From the NCBI RefSeq assembly GCF_000374165.1, contig NZ_KB893728.1, positions 237,527-301,526 on the forward strand: DNA of 64,000 bases, given 5' to 3'. Below, one piece after another: positions 51,179 to 57,811 of this stretch. The notes beneath the pieces were generated by a model. The model saw only the letters and a list, made by a program, of their open reading frames with translations. It did not search any database and had not been told where the DNA came from. Made by a program: the position numbers and the translations under genes. Positions within the stretch are counted from its first letter, which is position 1; each line of letters opens with the position of its first letter. Source of the stretch: Parafrankia elaeagni (GTDB lineage: Bacteria > Actinomycetota > Actinomycetes > Frankiales > Frankiaceae).

Positions 51179-52402
51179 ATGAGCGAGACGTCAGGAGAAT
51201 CCGGGACCCCCACCCTCGACCTCACCGATGTCGACCACCGGGTGGGCAAGCCCATCGGCGGCGGGCAGCTGTGGGAGCCGTGCGCCCCGTCGGACATCCG
51301 CCGCTGGGTGATGGCGATGGACTACCCGAACCCCCTGCACTGGGACCAGGAGTTCGCGAAGAAGTCCAAGTTCGGCGGCCTGATCGCACCGCAGTCCATC
51401 GCCGTCGGGCTGGACTACGGGCACGGCGCGGCGCCGGCCTGTGTCGGCTACATCCCCGGCAGCCACCTGATCTTCGGTGGCGAGGAGTGGTGGTTCTACG
51501 GCACCCGCGTGCGGGTCGGCGACCAGCTGTTCCAGAAGCGCCGGTTCCACGACTACAAGGTGGCGGACACCAAGTTCGCCGGCCCCACCATGTTCTCCCG
51601 CGGCGACACCGTCCACCGCAACCAGCACGGTGACCTCGTCGCCCGCGAGCGCTCGACCGCCATCCGCTACCTCGCCGCCGAGGCGGAGAAGCGGGGCATG
51701 TACGAGAGCCAGCTCGGCGAGAAGAAGCGCTGGACGGCGGCCGAGCTCGCCGAGATCGACAAGCTTCGGACCGAGTGGCTGCTGTCGAACCGGGCCGGCG
51801 TCTCCCCGGCGTTCGAGGATGTGAAGGTCGGTGACACCCTGCCCCGGCGGGTGATCGGGCCGCACAGCATCGCCAGCTTCACCACCGAGTACCGGGCGTT
51901 CCTGTTCAACATCTGGGGCACCTTCTTCTGGGACGCACCCAAGGGCATCAAGGACCCGTGGGTCTACCAGGACCCGGGCTGGGTCGAGGGCTTCGGGTTC
52001 GACGAGGAGGGCGCGAAGATCGACCCGCGGCTGCGGGACGGTCTCTACATGGGCCCGTCGCGCGGGCACATCGACGCCGACAAGGCCAGCGAGGTCGGCA
52101 TGGCCCGCGCCTACGGCTACGGCGCCACGATGGGTGCCTGGTGCACCGACTACCTCGCGTACTGGGCGGGGCACGACGGCATGGTGCGCCACAACAAGGC
52201 GAGCTTCCGGCTGCCGGCCTTCGAGGGCGACGTCACCTACTTCGACGCCGAGATCGTCGGCAAGGAGGAGCAGTCCGTCTGGGGCGTGCCGCTGGTGCAG
52301 GTGAAGCTGAAGCTGACCAACCAGGACGGCGGCGTGCTGGTCGACTGCACGGCGGAGGTCGAGCTCCCGTACGGCAGCGAACGCGAAATCACCGGGGACT
52401 GA
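51179..52402 (+). CDS. MaoC-like double-hotdog enoyl-CoA hydratase
   Basis: 407 residues, two tandem hotdog folds. The N-terminal fold carries the hydratase-2 motif: YPNPLHWDQEFAKKSKFGGL gives the Asp/His pair next to the Pro-Leu-His turn, followed by IAPQSIAVGLDYG. The C-terminal fold (GPHSIASFTTEYRAFLFNIW; VGMARAYGYGATMGAWCTDY; FRLPAFEGDVTYFDAEIVGK) appears non-catalytic, as usual for such fusions, and forms the roof of the substrate tunnel. Hydrates trans-2-enoyl-CoA to the (3R)-hydroxy ester, which matches the MFE-2-like SDR at 45841. ATG at 51179 with GGGAG; separated from the ligase gene by two bases. Confidence 0.9.
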   Translation: MSETSGESGTPTLDLTDVDHRVGKPIGGGQLWEPCAPSDIRRWVMAMDYPNPLHWDQEFAKKSKFGGLIAPQSIAVGLDYGHGAAPACVGYIPGSHLIFGGEEWWFYGTRVRVGDQLFQKRRFHDYKVADTKFAGPTMFSRGDTVHRNQHGDLVARERSTAIRYLAAEAEKRGMYESQLGEKKRWTAAELAEIDKLRTEWLLSNRAGVSPAFEDVKVGDTLPRRVIGPHSIASFTTEYRAFLFNIWGTFFWDAPKGIKDPWVYQDPGWVEGFGFDEEGAKIDPRLRDGLYMGPSRGHIDADKASEVGMARAYGYGATMGAWCTDYLAYWAGHDGMVRHNKASFRLPAFEGDVTYFDAEIVGKEEQSVWGVPLVQVKLKLTNQDGGVLVDCTAEVELPYGSEREITGD

Positions 52403-52404
52403 CC

Positions 52405-54159
52405 GTGGCTGCGGCGAACGTGAACGGCTCCGTGCCGTCCCAGCCCGCTGTGCTGGACCCGGCGGATGTCGCGGAACCGTCGGTCGTGTCGGGGCCGCCG
52501 CTGAGTTCGGAGCCGGGCCTGGGGTCGCTGACCCTGCCCGGCTTCCTCCGGGAGGTCACCGAGGCCTTCGGTGACCGGGAGGCTCTGGTCTGGCACACGG
52601 CCGACGGCGTCGAGCGGTGGTCCTACACCGACCTGTGGGAGCGCGCGGTCGAGGTCGCGGCCGCGCTGCGGGCTGTCGGCGTGGGCAAGGACTGCCGGGT
52701 CGGCGTCCTGATGACGAACCGCCCCGAGTGGGTCTCGGCCATGTTCGGGGTGAGCCTGGCCGGCGGCGTCGCGGTCGTGCTCAGCACCTTCTCGACGGCG
52801 CCGGAGCTCGATCACCTCCTGCAGGTGTCCGGAGTCTCGGTGCTGCTGTTCGAGCGGATGGTCGTGAAGAAGGACTTCGCGGCCATGCTGACCGAGCTGG
52901 ACCCGGGCATCACCCGGGCCGTGCCCGGCGGACTGGAGTCCTCACGGTTCCCGTTCCTGCGGCGGCTCGCCGTCATCGGGCCGGGCGCGGCGGGTGGCGC
53001 GATCGAGTCCTGGGAGGACTTCCTGGCCGCGGGCCGGTCGGAGCCACGGGAGCTGGTCGAGGCCACCGCGGCCTCCGTCCAGCCCAGTGACCTGGCGGCC
53101 CTGTTCTTCTCCTCCGGCTCCACCAGCCGGCCGAAGGGCATCCTCAACTCGCACCGGGGCATCGCCGTCCAGCTGTGGCGCTTCCGCCGCCTGTACGGGT
53201 TCTCGCCCGAGGACGACATCCGCAGCTGGGCCGCGAACGGCTTCTTCTGGTCCGGCAACTTCTGCATGGTGCTCGGGAACACCTTCTCCTGCGGCGGGTC
53301 GGTGGTGCTGCAGGCGACGATGGTCCCCGACGAGGCGCTGCGGCTGCTGGAGACCGAGCGGGTCACCTTCCCGTTCGCCTGGCCGCACCAGTGGGCTCAG
53401 CTCGAGGCGGCGCCGAACTGGAACGACGTCGACCTCAGCAGCCTGCGGTACGTCGACGTCAGCACCCCGATCGCGCGGCACCCCACGGTGACCGCCCGGT
53501 GGCACGAGCCGGGGCACGCCTACGGCAACACCGAGACGTTCACCCTGAGCACCGGGCTGCCGGCGAACACGCCGGAGGAGACGCACCGCAACAGCAGCGG
53601 CGAGGCGTTACCCGGTGTCACGATCAAGATCGTCGACCCGTTGACGGGTGTCGTGGTCCCGCGCGGCGAGCAGGGCGAGATCTGCGTCAAGGGCCCCACG
53701 CTGATGCTCGGCTACCTGGGGACCCCGCTGGACGAGACCCTCGACGCGGAGGGCTTCTTCCGAACCGGTGACGGTGGCTATCTCGACACCGACGGCCTGC
53801 TCTTCTGGAAGGGAAGGCTGAACGACATCATCAAGACGGGCGGTGCGAACGTCTCGCCACGTGAGGTGGACGAGGCGCTCGCGACCTTCCCCGGGGTCAA
53901 GGTCGCCCAGACCGTCGGGGTGCCCCACGACACGCTCGGTGAGCTCGTCGTCTCCTGCGTCGTGCTGCACGAGGGCGTGCGGGCCGAGGCGGAGGAGATC
54001 CGCGGCTACCTCAAGGAGCGGCTGGCGACCTACAAGGTTCCCCGCCAGGTCCTCTTCTTCGACGAGGACGACATCGAGCTCACCGGCTCCGCGAAGGTGA
54101 AGACGGCCGAGCTGCGCACCCTCGCGGCGGCCCGCCTGGAACGTGCCGGGGTGCTCTGA
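52405..54159 (+). CDS. Acyl-CoA synthetase (AMP-binding)
   Basis: 584 residues, last gene of the operon. An N-terminal Ala/Pro/Ser stretch of about 40 residues precedes VTEAFGDREALVWHTADG. The ATP loop is LFFSSGSTSRPKGILNSHRG (Ser instead of Thr at two places compared with TSGTTG), AYGNTETFTLST the substrate/AMP motif, FFRTGDGGYLDTDGLLFWKG the hinge, and LTGSAKVKTAELR the catalytic Lys. Activates an acid of the pathway for beta-oxidation. GTG at 52405 is chosen: two bases after the MaoC stop with GGGGA before it. An open frame back to 51958 belongs to another phase of the MaoC gene. Ends in front of a branched terminator. Confidence 0.93.
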   Translation: MAAANVNGSVPSQPAVLDPADVAEPSVVSGPPLSSEPGLGSLTLPGFLREVTEAFGDREALVWHTADGVERWSYTDLWERAVEVAAALRAVGVGKDCRVGVLMTNRPEWVSAMFGVSLAGGVAVVLSTFSTAPELDHLLQVSGVSVLLFERMVVKKDFAAMLTELDPGITRAVPGGLESSRFPFLRRLAVIGPGAAGGAIESWEDFLAAGRSEPRELVEATAASVQPSDLAALFFSSGSTSRPKGILNSHRGIAVQLWRFRRLYGFSPEDDIRSWAANGFFWSGNFCMVLGNTFSCGGSVVLQATMVPDEALRLLETERVTFPFAWPHQWAQLEAAPNWNDVDLSSLRYVDVSTPIARHPTVTARWHEPGHAYGNTETFTLSTGLPANTPEETHRNSSGEALPGVTIKIVDPLTGVVVPRGEQGEICVKGPTLMLGYLGTPLDETLDAEGFFRTGDGGYLDTDGLLFWKGRLNDIIKTGGANVSPREVDEALATFPGVKVAQTVGVPHDTLGELVVSCVVLHEGVRAEAEEIRGYLKERLATYKVPRQVLFFDEDDIELTGSAKVKTAELRTLAAARLERAGVL

Positions 54160-54181
54160 CGGCGCTCCCCGGCCGGCACCC

Positions 54182-54238
54182 GGAGGGGGCGCGGAACCCC
54201 TCCAGGACACCCTTCACGGTGTCCTCCGCGCCCCCTCC
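54182..54238 (+). terminator. Branched hairpin terminator of the oxygenase operon
   Basis: Outer arms GGAGGGGGCGCGGA (54182-54195) and TCCGCGCCCCCTCC (54225-54238) are perfectly complementary over 14 bp; inside, AGGACACC-CTTCAC-GGTGTCCT is a second hairpin sharing one base with the right outer arm. It lies 22 bases after the last stop codon. Confidence 0.8.
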
Positions 54239-54252
54239 ACGGTAATTCCCGG

Positions 54253-54346
54253 CCCGTTGTGCCGACAGGCCGGTTCGTGCTGGCAAAACATTTCGCCGGA
54301 CGTGATCAAAAATCGCGCTCCGGCTTGTCGGCATGCCATAAACGGG
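54253..54346. repeat. Long interrupted inverted repeat of about 94 bp
   Basis: CCCGTT..TGCCGACAGGCCGG (54253-54273) faces CCGGCTTGTCGGCA..AACGGG (54320-54346), with one mismatch in the inner 14-bp arms and about 46 AT-richer bases between. It could be a MITE-like remnant, a double operator or a stable RNA fold. It precedes the promoter at 54366. Confidence 0.55.
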
Positions 54347-54365
54347 CTGGCGACCGGTGATGCGG

Positions 54366-54394
54366 TTGACGGTTGTTTGACGAAGTCGTAGCCT
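54366..54394 (+). promoter_or_regulatory. Strong candidate promoter for the small gene/SDR operon
   Basis: TTGACG (54366-54371), 17 bases, TAGCCT (54389-54394). Transcription near 54401 would leave a leader of about 228 bases before the TTG at 54629. Confidence 0.6.
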
Positions 54395-54508
54395 GAATCC
54401 ACCTTTTCCCGCCCCGCGGTTCCCGTGATCTGCCTCTGGTTTTCCGTGCTGGGTGAGACGATGGTGCTGCGCCCTGACCCGGAATTTCTCGACCACGGCC
54501 CCGTAACG

Positions 54509-54548
54509 GGAAAGCCTTTGTGTCCGGATGTGTGCGGACAGGCTTTCC
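54509..54548 (+). promoter_or_regulatory. Stem-loop in a long 5' leader
   Basis: GGAAAGCC, bulge TTTG, TGTCCG, loop GATGTGTG, CGGACA, GGCTTTCC: two stacked stems of 8 and 6 bp. It lies midway in the predicted leader, 80 bases before the small gene. It may be an attenuator or a protein/ligand-binding element; no known riboswitch class is recognised. Confidence 0.45.
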
Positions 54549-54628
54549 GGTGGCCGCCGTCTCCGGGTGTGCGGGTTGAGCCGGCGATGCGGGTGTGCCG
54601 ACCCGCGGACAACGAGGAGGGCTGGGCC

Positions 54629-54919
54629 TTGCCTGACGAGCTGGAGCGGCGTGCCGCCGCACCGGACCGAGCGTTGCCGGACCGAGCGTTGCCGGACCGG
54701 GCGTCGCCGGACCGGGCATTGCCGGACGGAATGCTGCCGGACCGGGCGTTACGACGTGGCTGGTCGGCCGGAGACATGATCGTCCGGGACGGGGTGGCCT
54801 GGGGCAACCGTTGGCAGGCCGGTCAGGGAGGCCTGCTCCACCGGGTCCTCCCCGTCGAGCGGACCGCCCCGCACCGCATGCACTGCACCATCTCCGGGGC
54901 GCCGGAGCTGGGTCTGTGA
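54629..54919 (+). CDS. Small uncharacterised protein with LPDRA repeats, coupled to an SDR
   Basis: 96 residues, not recognised. Residues about 12-41 are six pentapeptides of the form A-L-P-D-R (variants ASPDR, ALPDG, MLPDR), encoded by a 15-bp tandem repeat. The remaining 50 residues are compact and not repeat-like: GWSAGDMIVRDGVAWGNRW, GGLLHRVLPVERTAPHRMHC, TISGAPELGL. TTG at 54629 is chosen because GAGGAGG lies eight bases before it. Its stop overlaps the GTG of the SDR (GTGA), the same kind of coupling as real gene pairs elsewhere in the window, which is the main argument that it is translated. It might be a small partner of the SDR. Function not predicted. Confidence 0.55.
   Translation: MPDELERRAAAPDRALPDRALPDRASPDRALPDGMLPDRALRRGWSAGDMIVRDGVAWGNRWQAGQGGLLHRVLPVERTAPHRMHCTISGAPELGL
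54662..54751 (+). repeat. 15-bp tandem repeat, six copies, in frame
   Basis: Units of the form CCGGACCGNGCGTTG; first two are identical, later ones carry one to four changes. In the small gene the frame is kept, giving an LPDRA-type pentapeptide array. Confidence 0.9.
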
Positions 54920-55662
54920 CCGCCCGTGTCGCGATCGTCACCGGTGGTGCCTCGGGCATCGGCGGGGCCATCGCCCGCCGGCTGGCCGCCGACGGGGCCG
55001 CCGTCGCGATCTTCGACCTGGACGGTGGGGCCGCCCGCGCGGCGGCCGCCGCGCTCGAGGCGGTGGGCGGCACGGCGCGCGGGTACACCGTGGACGTGAC
55101 CGACCGCGCCGCCGTTGACGCGGGAGTGGAGCAGACCCGCGGCGACCTCGGCCGCCCCACGATCCTGGTGAACTCCGCGGGTATGACCCCACCACCTACG
55201 CCGTTCCTCGACACGACGTTCGAGCTGTGGCGGCGCACGATCTCGGTGAATCTCGACGGCACTTTCCACTGCTGCCAGTCGGTGCTTCCGGACATGGTCG
55301 CCGAGGGCTGGGGGAGAATCGTGAACATCTCCTCGTCCAGCATGCACAGTGGTGTTCCACGACTCAGCTCCTATGTCACCGCGAAATCCGGTGTGGTGGG
55401 TCTGACCAAGGTGCTCGCGCTGGAGTTCGGGCCGCGGGGCGTCACGGTCAACACCATCCCGCCGGGATTCATCGACACACCCATGCTGCGGGCCTCCGAG
55501 AAGGAAGGCCTGATGAAGACCGAGGAGCAGATCGCGAGGACCCCGGTCGGCCGCATCGGCCAGCCTGAGGACATCGCGGCCGCCTGCGCCTTCCTCATCA
55601 GGGAGGAGGCCGGCTACATCACCGGCCAGGTCATCGGCGTCAACGGCGGCCGCAACACCTGA
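54916..55662 (+). CDS. Short-chain dehydrogenase/reductase (SDR)
   Basis: 248 residues. VAIVTGGASGIGGAIARRLA, NSAGMTPP, Ser in ISSSSMHSG, Tyr/Lys in SYVTAKSGV, and C-terminal ITGQVIGVNGGRNT. The loop VNTIPPGFIDTPML is nearly that of the SDR at 17556 (VNTIPPTLVDTPMA), suggesting a common ancestor and perhaps a related substrate. GTG at 54916 overlaps the stop of the small gene upstream. NAD(P)-dependent alcohol/ketone oxidoreductase. A CMD protein gene follows after 36 bases and probably belongs to the same transcript. Confidence 0.93.
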   Translation: MTARVAIVTGGASGIGGAIARRLAADGAAVAIFDLDGGAARAAAAALEAVGGTARGYTVDVTDRAAVDAGVEQTRGDLGRPTILVNSAGMTPPPTPFLDTTFELWRRTISVNLDGTFHCCQSVLPDMVAEGWGRIVNISSSSMHSGVPRLSSYVTAKSGVVGLTKVLALEFGPRGVTVNTIPPGFIDTPMLRASEKEGLMKTEEQIARTPVGRIGQPEDIAAACAFLIREEAGYITGQVIGVNGGRNT

Positions 55663-55698
55663 CGGTCGGCACGGGCAGGAGGGCGGGGAGTCACCGAG

Positions 55699-56325
55699 AT
55701 GCCACGGATATCACCGCAGCCGGCGACACAGTGGTCGCCGGAGGCGAGGGCCGTGTTCGACTCCTTCCGGGACGCCGCGCGCAGCGGCGTCCCGGCCACG
55801 CCCGGCGGCGCAGCGGCCGACGCGGCCACGGCGGGCGCCGCCGACGACGGTCCGAGCGGGGCCAACGTCTTCGGCACGCTGGCCCGTCACCCCGCCCTCG
55901 CCGAGGCGTTCCTCGCGTTCAACGGCCACGTCCTCTACGGGTCGTCGCTGCCGCCGCGGGTCAGCGAGCTGCTGATCCTGCGGGTCGCGGCACTGCGCCG
56001 GTGCGGCTACGAATGGGCCCAGCACGCCCTGCGGGCGCAGGAGTTCGGGATCAGCGCCGAGGAGATCGCGCGGGTCGTCGAGGGCCCGGCCGCCCCCGGC
56101 TGGTCAGCCACCGACCGGACCTTGCTGGCGGCGGTCGACGAACTGCTCGCCGGGGCGGCGGTGGGGGCCACGACCTGGGCCGCGCTCGCCGGGTTCCTCG
56201 ACGAACGGCAGCTCATGGACGTGGTCGCCACGGTCGGCGCGTACGACCTGGTGGCGATGATGTTCCTGTCCTTCGGCGTCGAGCCCGACCCGGACATCGT
56301 GCCGTACCTGCCCGAGGGCTGGTAG
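55699..56325 (+). CDS. Carboxymuconolactone decarboxylase (CMD)-family protein
   Basis: 208 residues, one CMD/AhpD-like domain after a 40-residue Ala/Gly-rich segment. Typical: FGTLARHPALAEAFLAFNGH, LPPRVSELLILRVAALRRC, GYEWAQHALRAQEFGISAEE, MDVVATVGAYDLVAMMF. The usual AhpD CxxC is absent; CGYEWAQH keeps one Cys and the His, as in a large actinobacterial subgroup whose chemistry is unknown. A peroxidase role is therefore doubtful; a decarboxylase/isomerase or small hydrolase role is possible. ATG at 55699 with GGGGAG upstream. Likely co-transcribed with the SDR before it. Ends before a 17-bp tandem repeat. Confidence 0.87.
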   Translation: MPRISPQPATQWSPEARAVFDSFRDAARSGVPATPGGAAADAATAGAADDGPSGANVFGTLARHPALAEAFLAFNGHVLYGSSLPPRVSELLILRVAALRRCGYEWAQHALRAQEFGISAEEIARVVEGPAAPGWSATDRTLLAAVDELLAGAAVGATTWAALAGFLDERQLMDVVATVGAYDLVAMMFLSFGVEPDPDIVPYLPEGW

Positions 56326-56392
56326 GCCGGCGCGGCCCGGCCGCGCCACGGTGGCGCCGGGTCCGCCGAGCTCGGTCGGCTGAGCCTTCCTG

Positions 56393-56452
56393 CCGAGCCG
56401 GCCTTCCCGCCGAGCCGGCCTTCCCGCCGAGCCGGCCTGCCCGCCGAGTCGG
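56393..56452. repeat. 17-bp tandem repeat between convergent genes
   Basis: CCGAGCCGGCCTTCCCG three times (third with one change) plus a partial copy ending next to the stop of the following minus-strand SDR. Confidence 0.85.
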
Positions 56453-56453
56453 C

Positions 56454-57230
56454 TCAGCGGGCGGTCCAGCCGCCGTCCACCACGATCGTCTGCCCGGTGA
56501 CGTAACGCCCGGCGTCGCTGGCCAGCCACACCACCGCGCCGGTGATGTCCTCGGGGCTGCCCTCCATCGGCAGTGGGGTGTTGCGGCGCAGGTACTCGAT
56601 GGAGCGCTCGCTGTCGTAGAGCGGCCCGGTGATCTCGCTGCGGAAGAACCCGGGCGCCACTGTGTTCACCCGGATCGAGTGCCGCGCCCACTGCACCGCC
56701 AGTTCGGACGTCAGCCCGGACAGCCCGGCCTTGCTGGCGGCGTAGGACGCCTGCGGGATCCCCGGGATGCCGACCCGCCCGCTGATCGACGAGATGTTGA
56801 TGATCGTGCCCCGCCCGACCGCCAGCATGTGCGGCTGGACGTCCTGGGCGAGCAGGAACGGGGCCAGCAGGTTGAGGTCGACCGTGCGCCGGCTGGCGTC
56901 CAGCGGCTCCGACTCGGCGCGCTCGTAGGTGAACATGGAGCCGGCGCCGTTCACGAGGATCTCGGGCCGGCCCAGCTGCTCGGCCACGGCCGGCACGACC
57001 GTGCGCACCTGGTCGAGATCCGACAGGTCACAGGTGACCGCCGCGCCGTCGATCTCCTTGGCGAGCTCGGTGAGCCGGTCGAGCCGGCGGGCGACGACGG
57101 CGACCCGCGCCCCGAACCCGGCCAGCGCCCGCGCGACCGCGACACCGAGGCCGGAGGAGGCGCCGGTGACGATCGCCACCCGGCCGTCGAGATCGAACAT
57201 CCGGGCTGCGGCTTCGGCGGCCGGCGTCAC
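56454..57230 (-). CDS. Short-chain dehydrogenase/reductase (SDR)
   Basis: 258 residues. VAIVTGASSGLGVAVARAL, VNGAGSMFTY, Ser in NISSISGRVG, Tyr/Lys in SYAASKAGL, and VTGQTIVVDGGWTAR at the end: a full classical SDR of the 3-oxoacyl-reductase/gluconate dehydrogenase type. GTG at 57230 with GGAGGGGAG upstream is preferred to the internal ATG ten codons later. Its promoter is clear: TAGGGT on the minus strand at 57286-57291, with the shared palindrome (57303-57319) over the -35 region. It therefore belongs to the same regulon as the ligase at 57812 and the SDR operon at 31455. Confidence 0.93.
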   Translation of the reverse strand: MTPAAEAAARMFDLDGRVAIVTGASSGLGVAVARALAGFGARVAVVARRLDRLTELAKEIDGAAVTCDLSDLDQVRTVVPAVAEQLGRPEILVNGAGSMFTYERAESEPLDASRRTVDLNLLAPFLLAQDVQPHMLAVGRGTIINISSISGRVGIPGIPQASYAASKAGLSGLTSELAVQWARHSIRVNTVAPGFFRSEITGPLYDSERSIEYLRRNTPLPMEGSPEDITGAVVWLASDAGRYVTGQTIVVDGGWTAR

Positions 57231-57302
57231 GTGGTCTCCCCTCCGGGGTCCTCCGGTCAGTCCTGACCGGCTCCGACCCGCTCCGACCCTAACGATGACC
57301 TC

Positions 57303-57319
57303 GCTATCCTTGCAAGGAT
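57303..57319. promoter_or_regulatory. Shared palindromic operator, copy 2 (SDR 56454-57230)
   Basis: CTATCCTTGCAAGGATT, perfect 14-bp palindrome core. It covers the expected -35 of the minus-strand promoter whose -10 (TAGGGT) is at 57286-57291, and abuts the stop codon of the PPOX gene. Confidence 0.75.
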
Positions 57320-57807
57320 TAGCGCTCGGTCGGCGAGTGGGGGCCGGGTTCCGGGGCGGCTGGCGGTCCGGCGAGTCGGATGCGGCTGTTGTCCCAGCGC
57401 AGCAGCCGTCCCCGCGGGTCCAGCCGGAGCACGGTGCGGTCGGCGTAGGCGGCGCGGACGGCGGCCGGCAGCCGTTCCGGCGGGAGCCGGAACGCGGCGT
57501 ACTTCGTGTCGAGCAGGTCGCGGACCCGCCGGCGCGCAGCATCGTCGTCCACCACCCGCAGCCGGCCGCTGACGTGCACCGCGCGCAGGTCCACCCACGC
57601 CCGGCCGGCCTCCACGAGGAACGCCGCGCGCGGGTCGCGGCGCACTCGCGCCAGCTTGGCCGCCCGCGGCGGCGTCGACAGGTACACGGCCCGGCCGAGG
57701 ACGACGAACCACATCGGCAGCGTGACCGGCGCGCCGTCCGCGCGCAGCGTCGTGAGGATCCCGGTGTGCGCCCCGGCCAGGAACTCCCAGGCCTCGTCCT
57801 CGGTCAC
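57319..57807 (-). CDS. Pyridoxamine 5'-phosphate oxidase-like (PPOX) flavin/F420-binding protein
   Basis: 162 residues, split-barrel fold. Landmarks: FLAGAHTGILTTLRADGAPV (first strand pair), LPMWFVVLGRAVYLSTPP, AAKLARVRRDPRAAFLVE, and LRAVHVSGRLRVVDDD. In actinobacteria this family includes F420-dependent reductases and FMN proteins of unknown role; true pyridoxamine oxidase is unlikely because it is too short. GTG at 57807 starts five bases after the acyl-CoA ligase stop, so it is the second gene of that operon although no strong ribosome site is seen. A Pro-rich tail of 15 residues ends the protein. Confidence 0.85.
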   Translation of the reverse strand: MTEDEAWEFLAGAHTGILTTLRADGAPVTLPMWFVVLGRAVYLSTPPRAAKLARVRRDPRAAFLVEAGRAWVDLRAVHVSGRLRVVDDDAARRRVRDLLDTKYAAFRLPPERLPAAVRAAYADRTVLRLDPRGRLLRWDNSRIRLAGPPAAPEPGPHSPTER

Positions 57808-57811
57808 CGGC

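Noticed and set aside
18296-54159. A steroid (cholesterol) degradation cluster
   Set aside because: P450, FadE pair, Rieske and SDR genes recall one, but KstD, HsaC/HsaA, Mce transport and KstR motifs are absent from the window.
54700-54919. Truncated TauD-type dioxygenase remnant
   Set aside because: The GDMIVRD and LLHRV segments only loosely resemble the TauD C-terminus; the iron ligands and spacing do not fit, and the frame begins with its own ribosome site.
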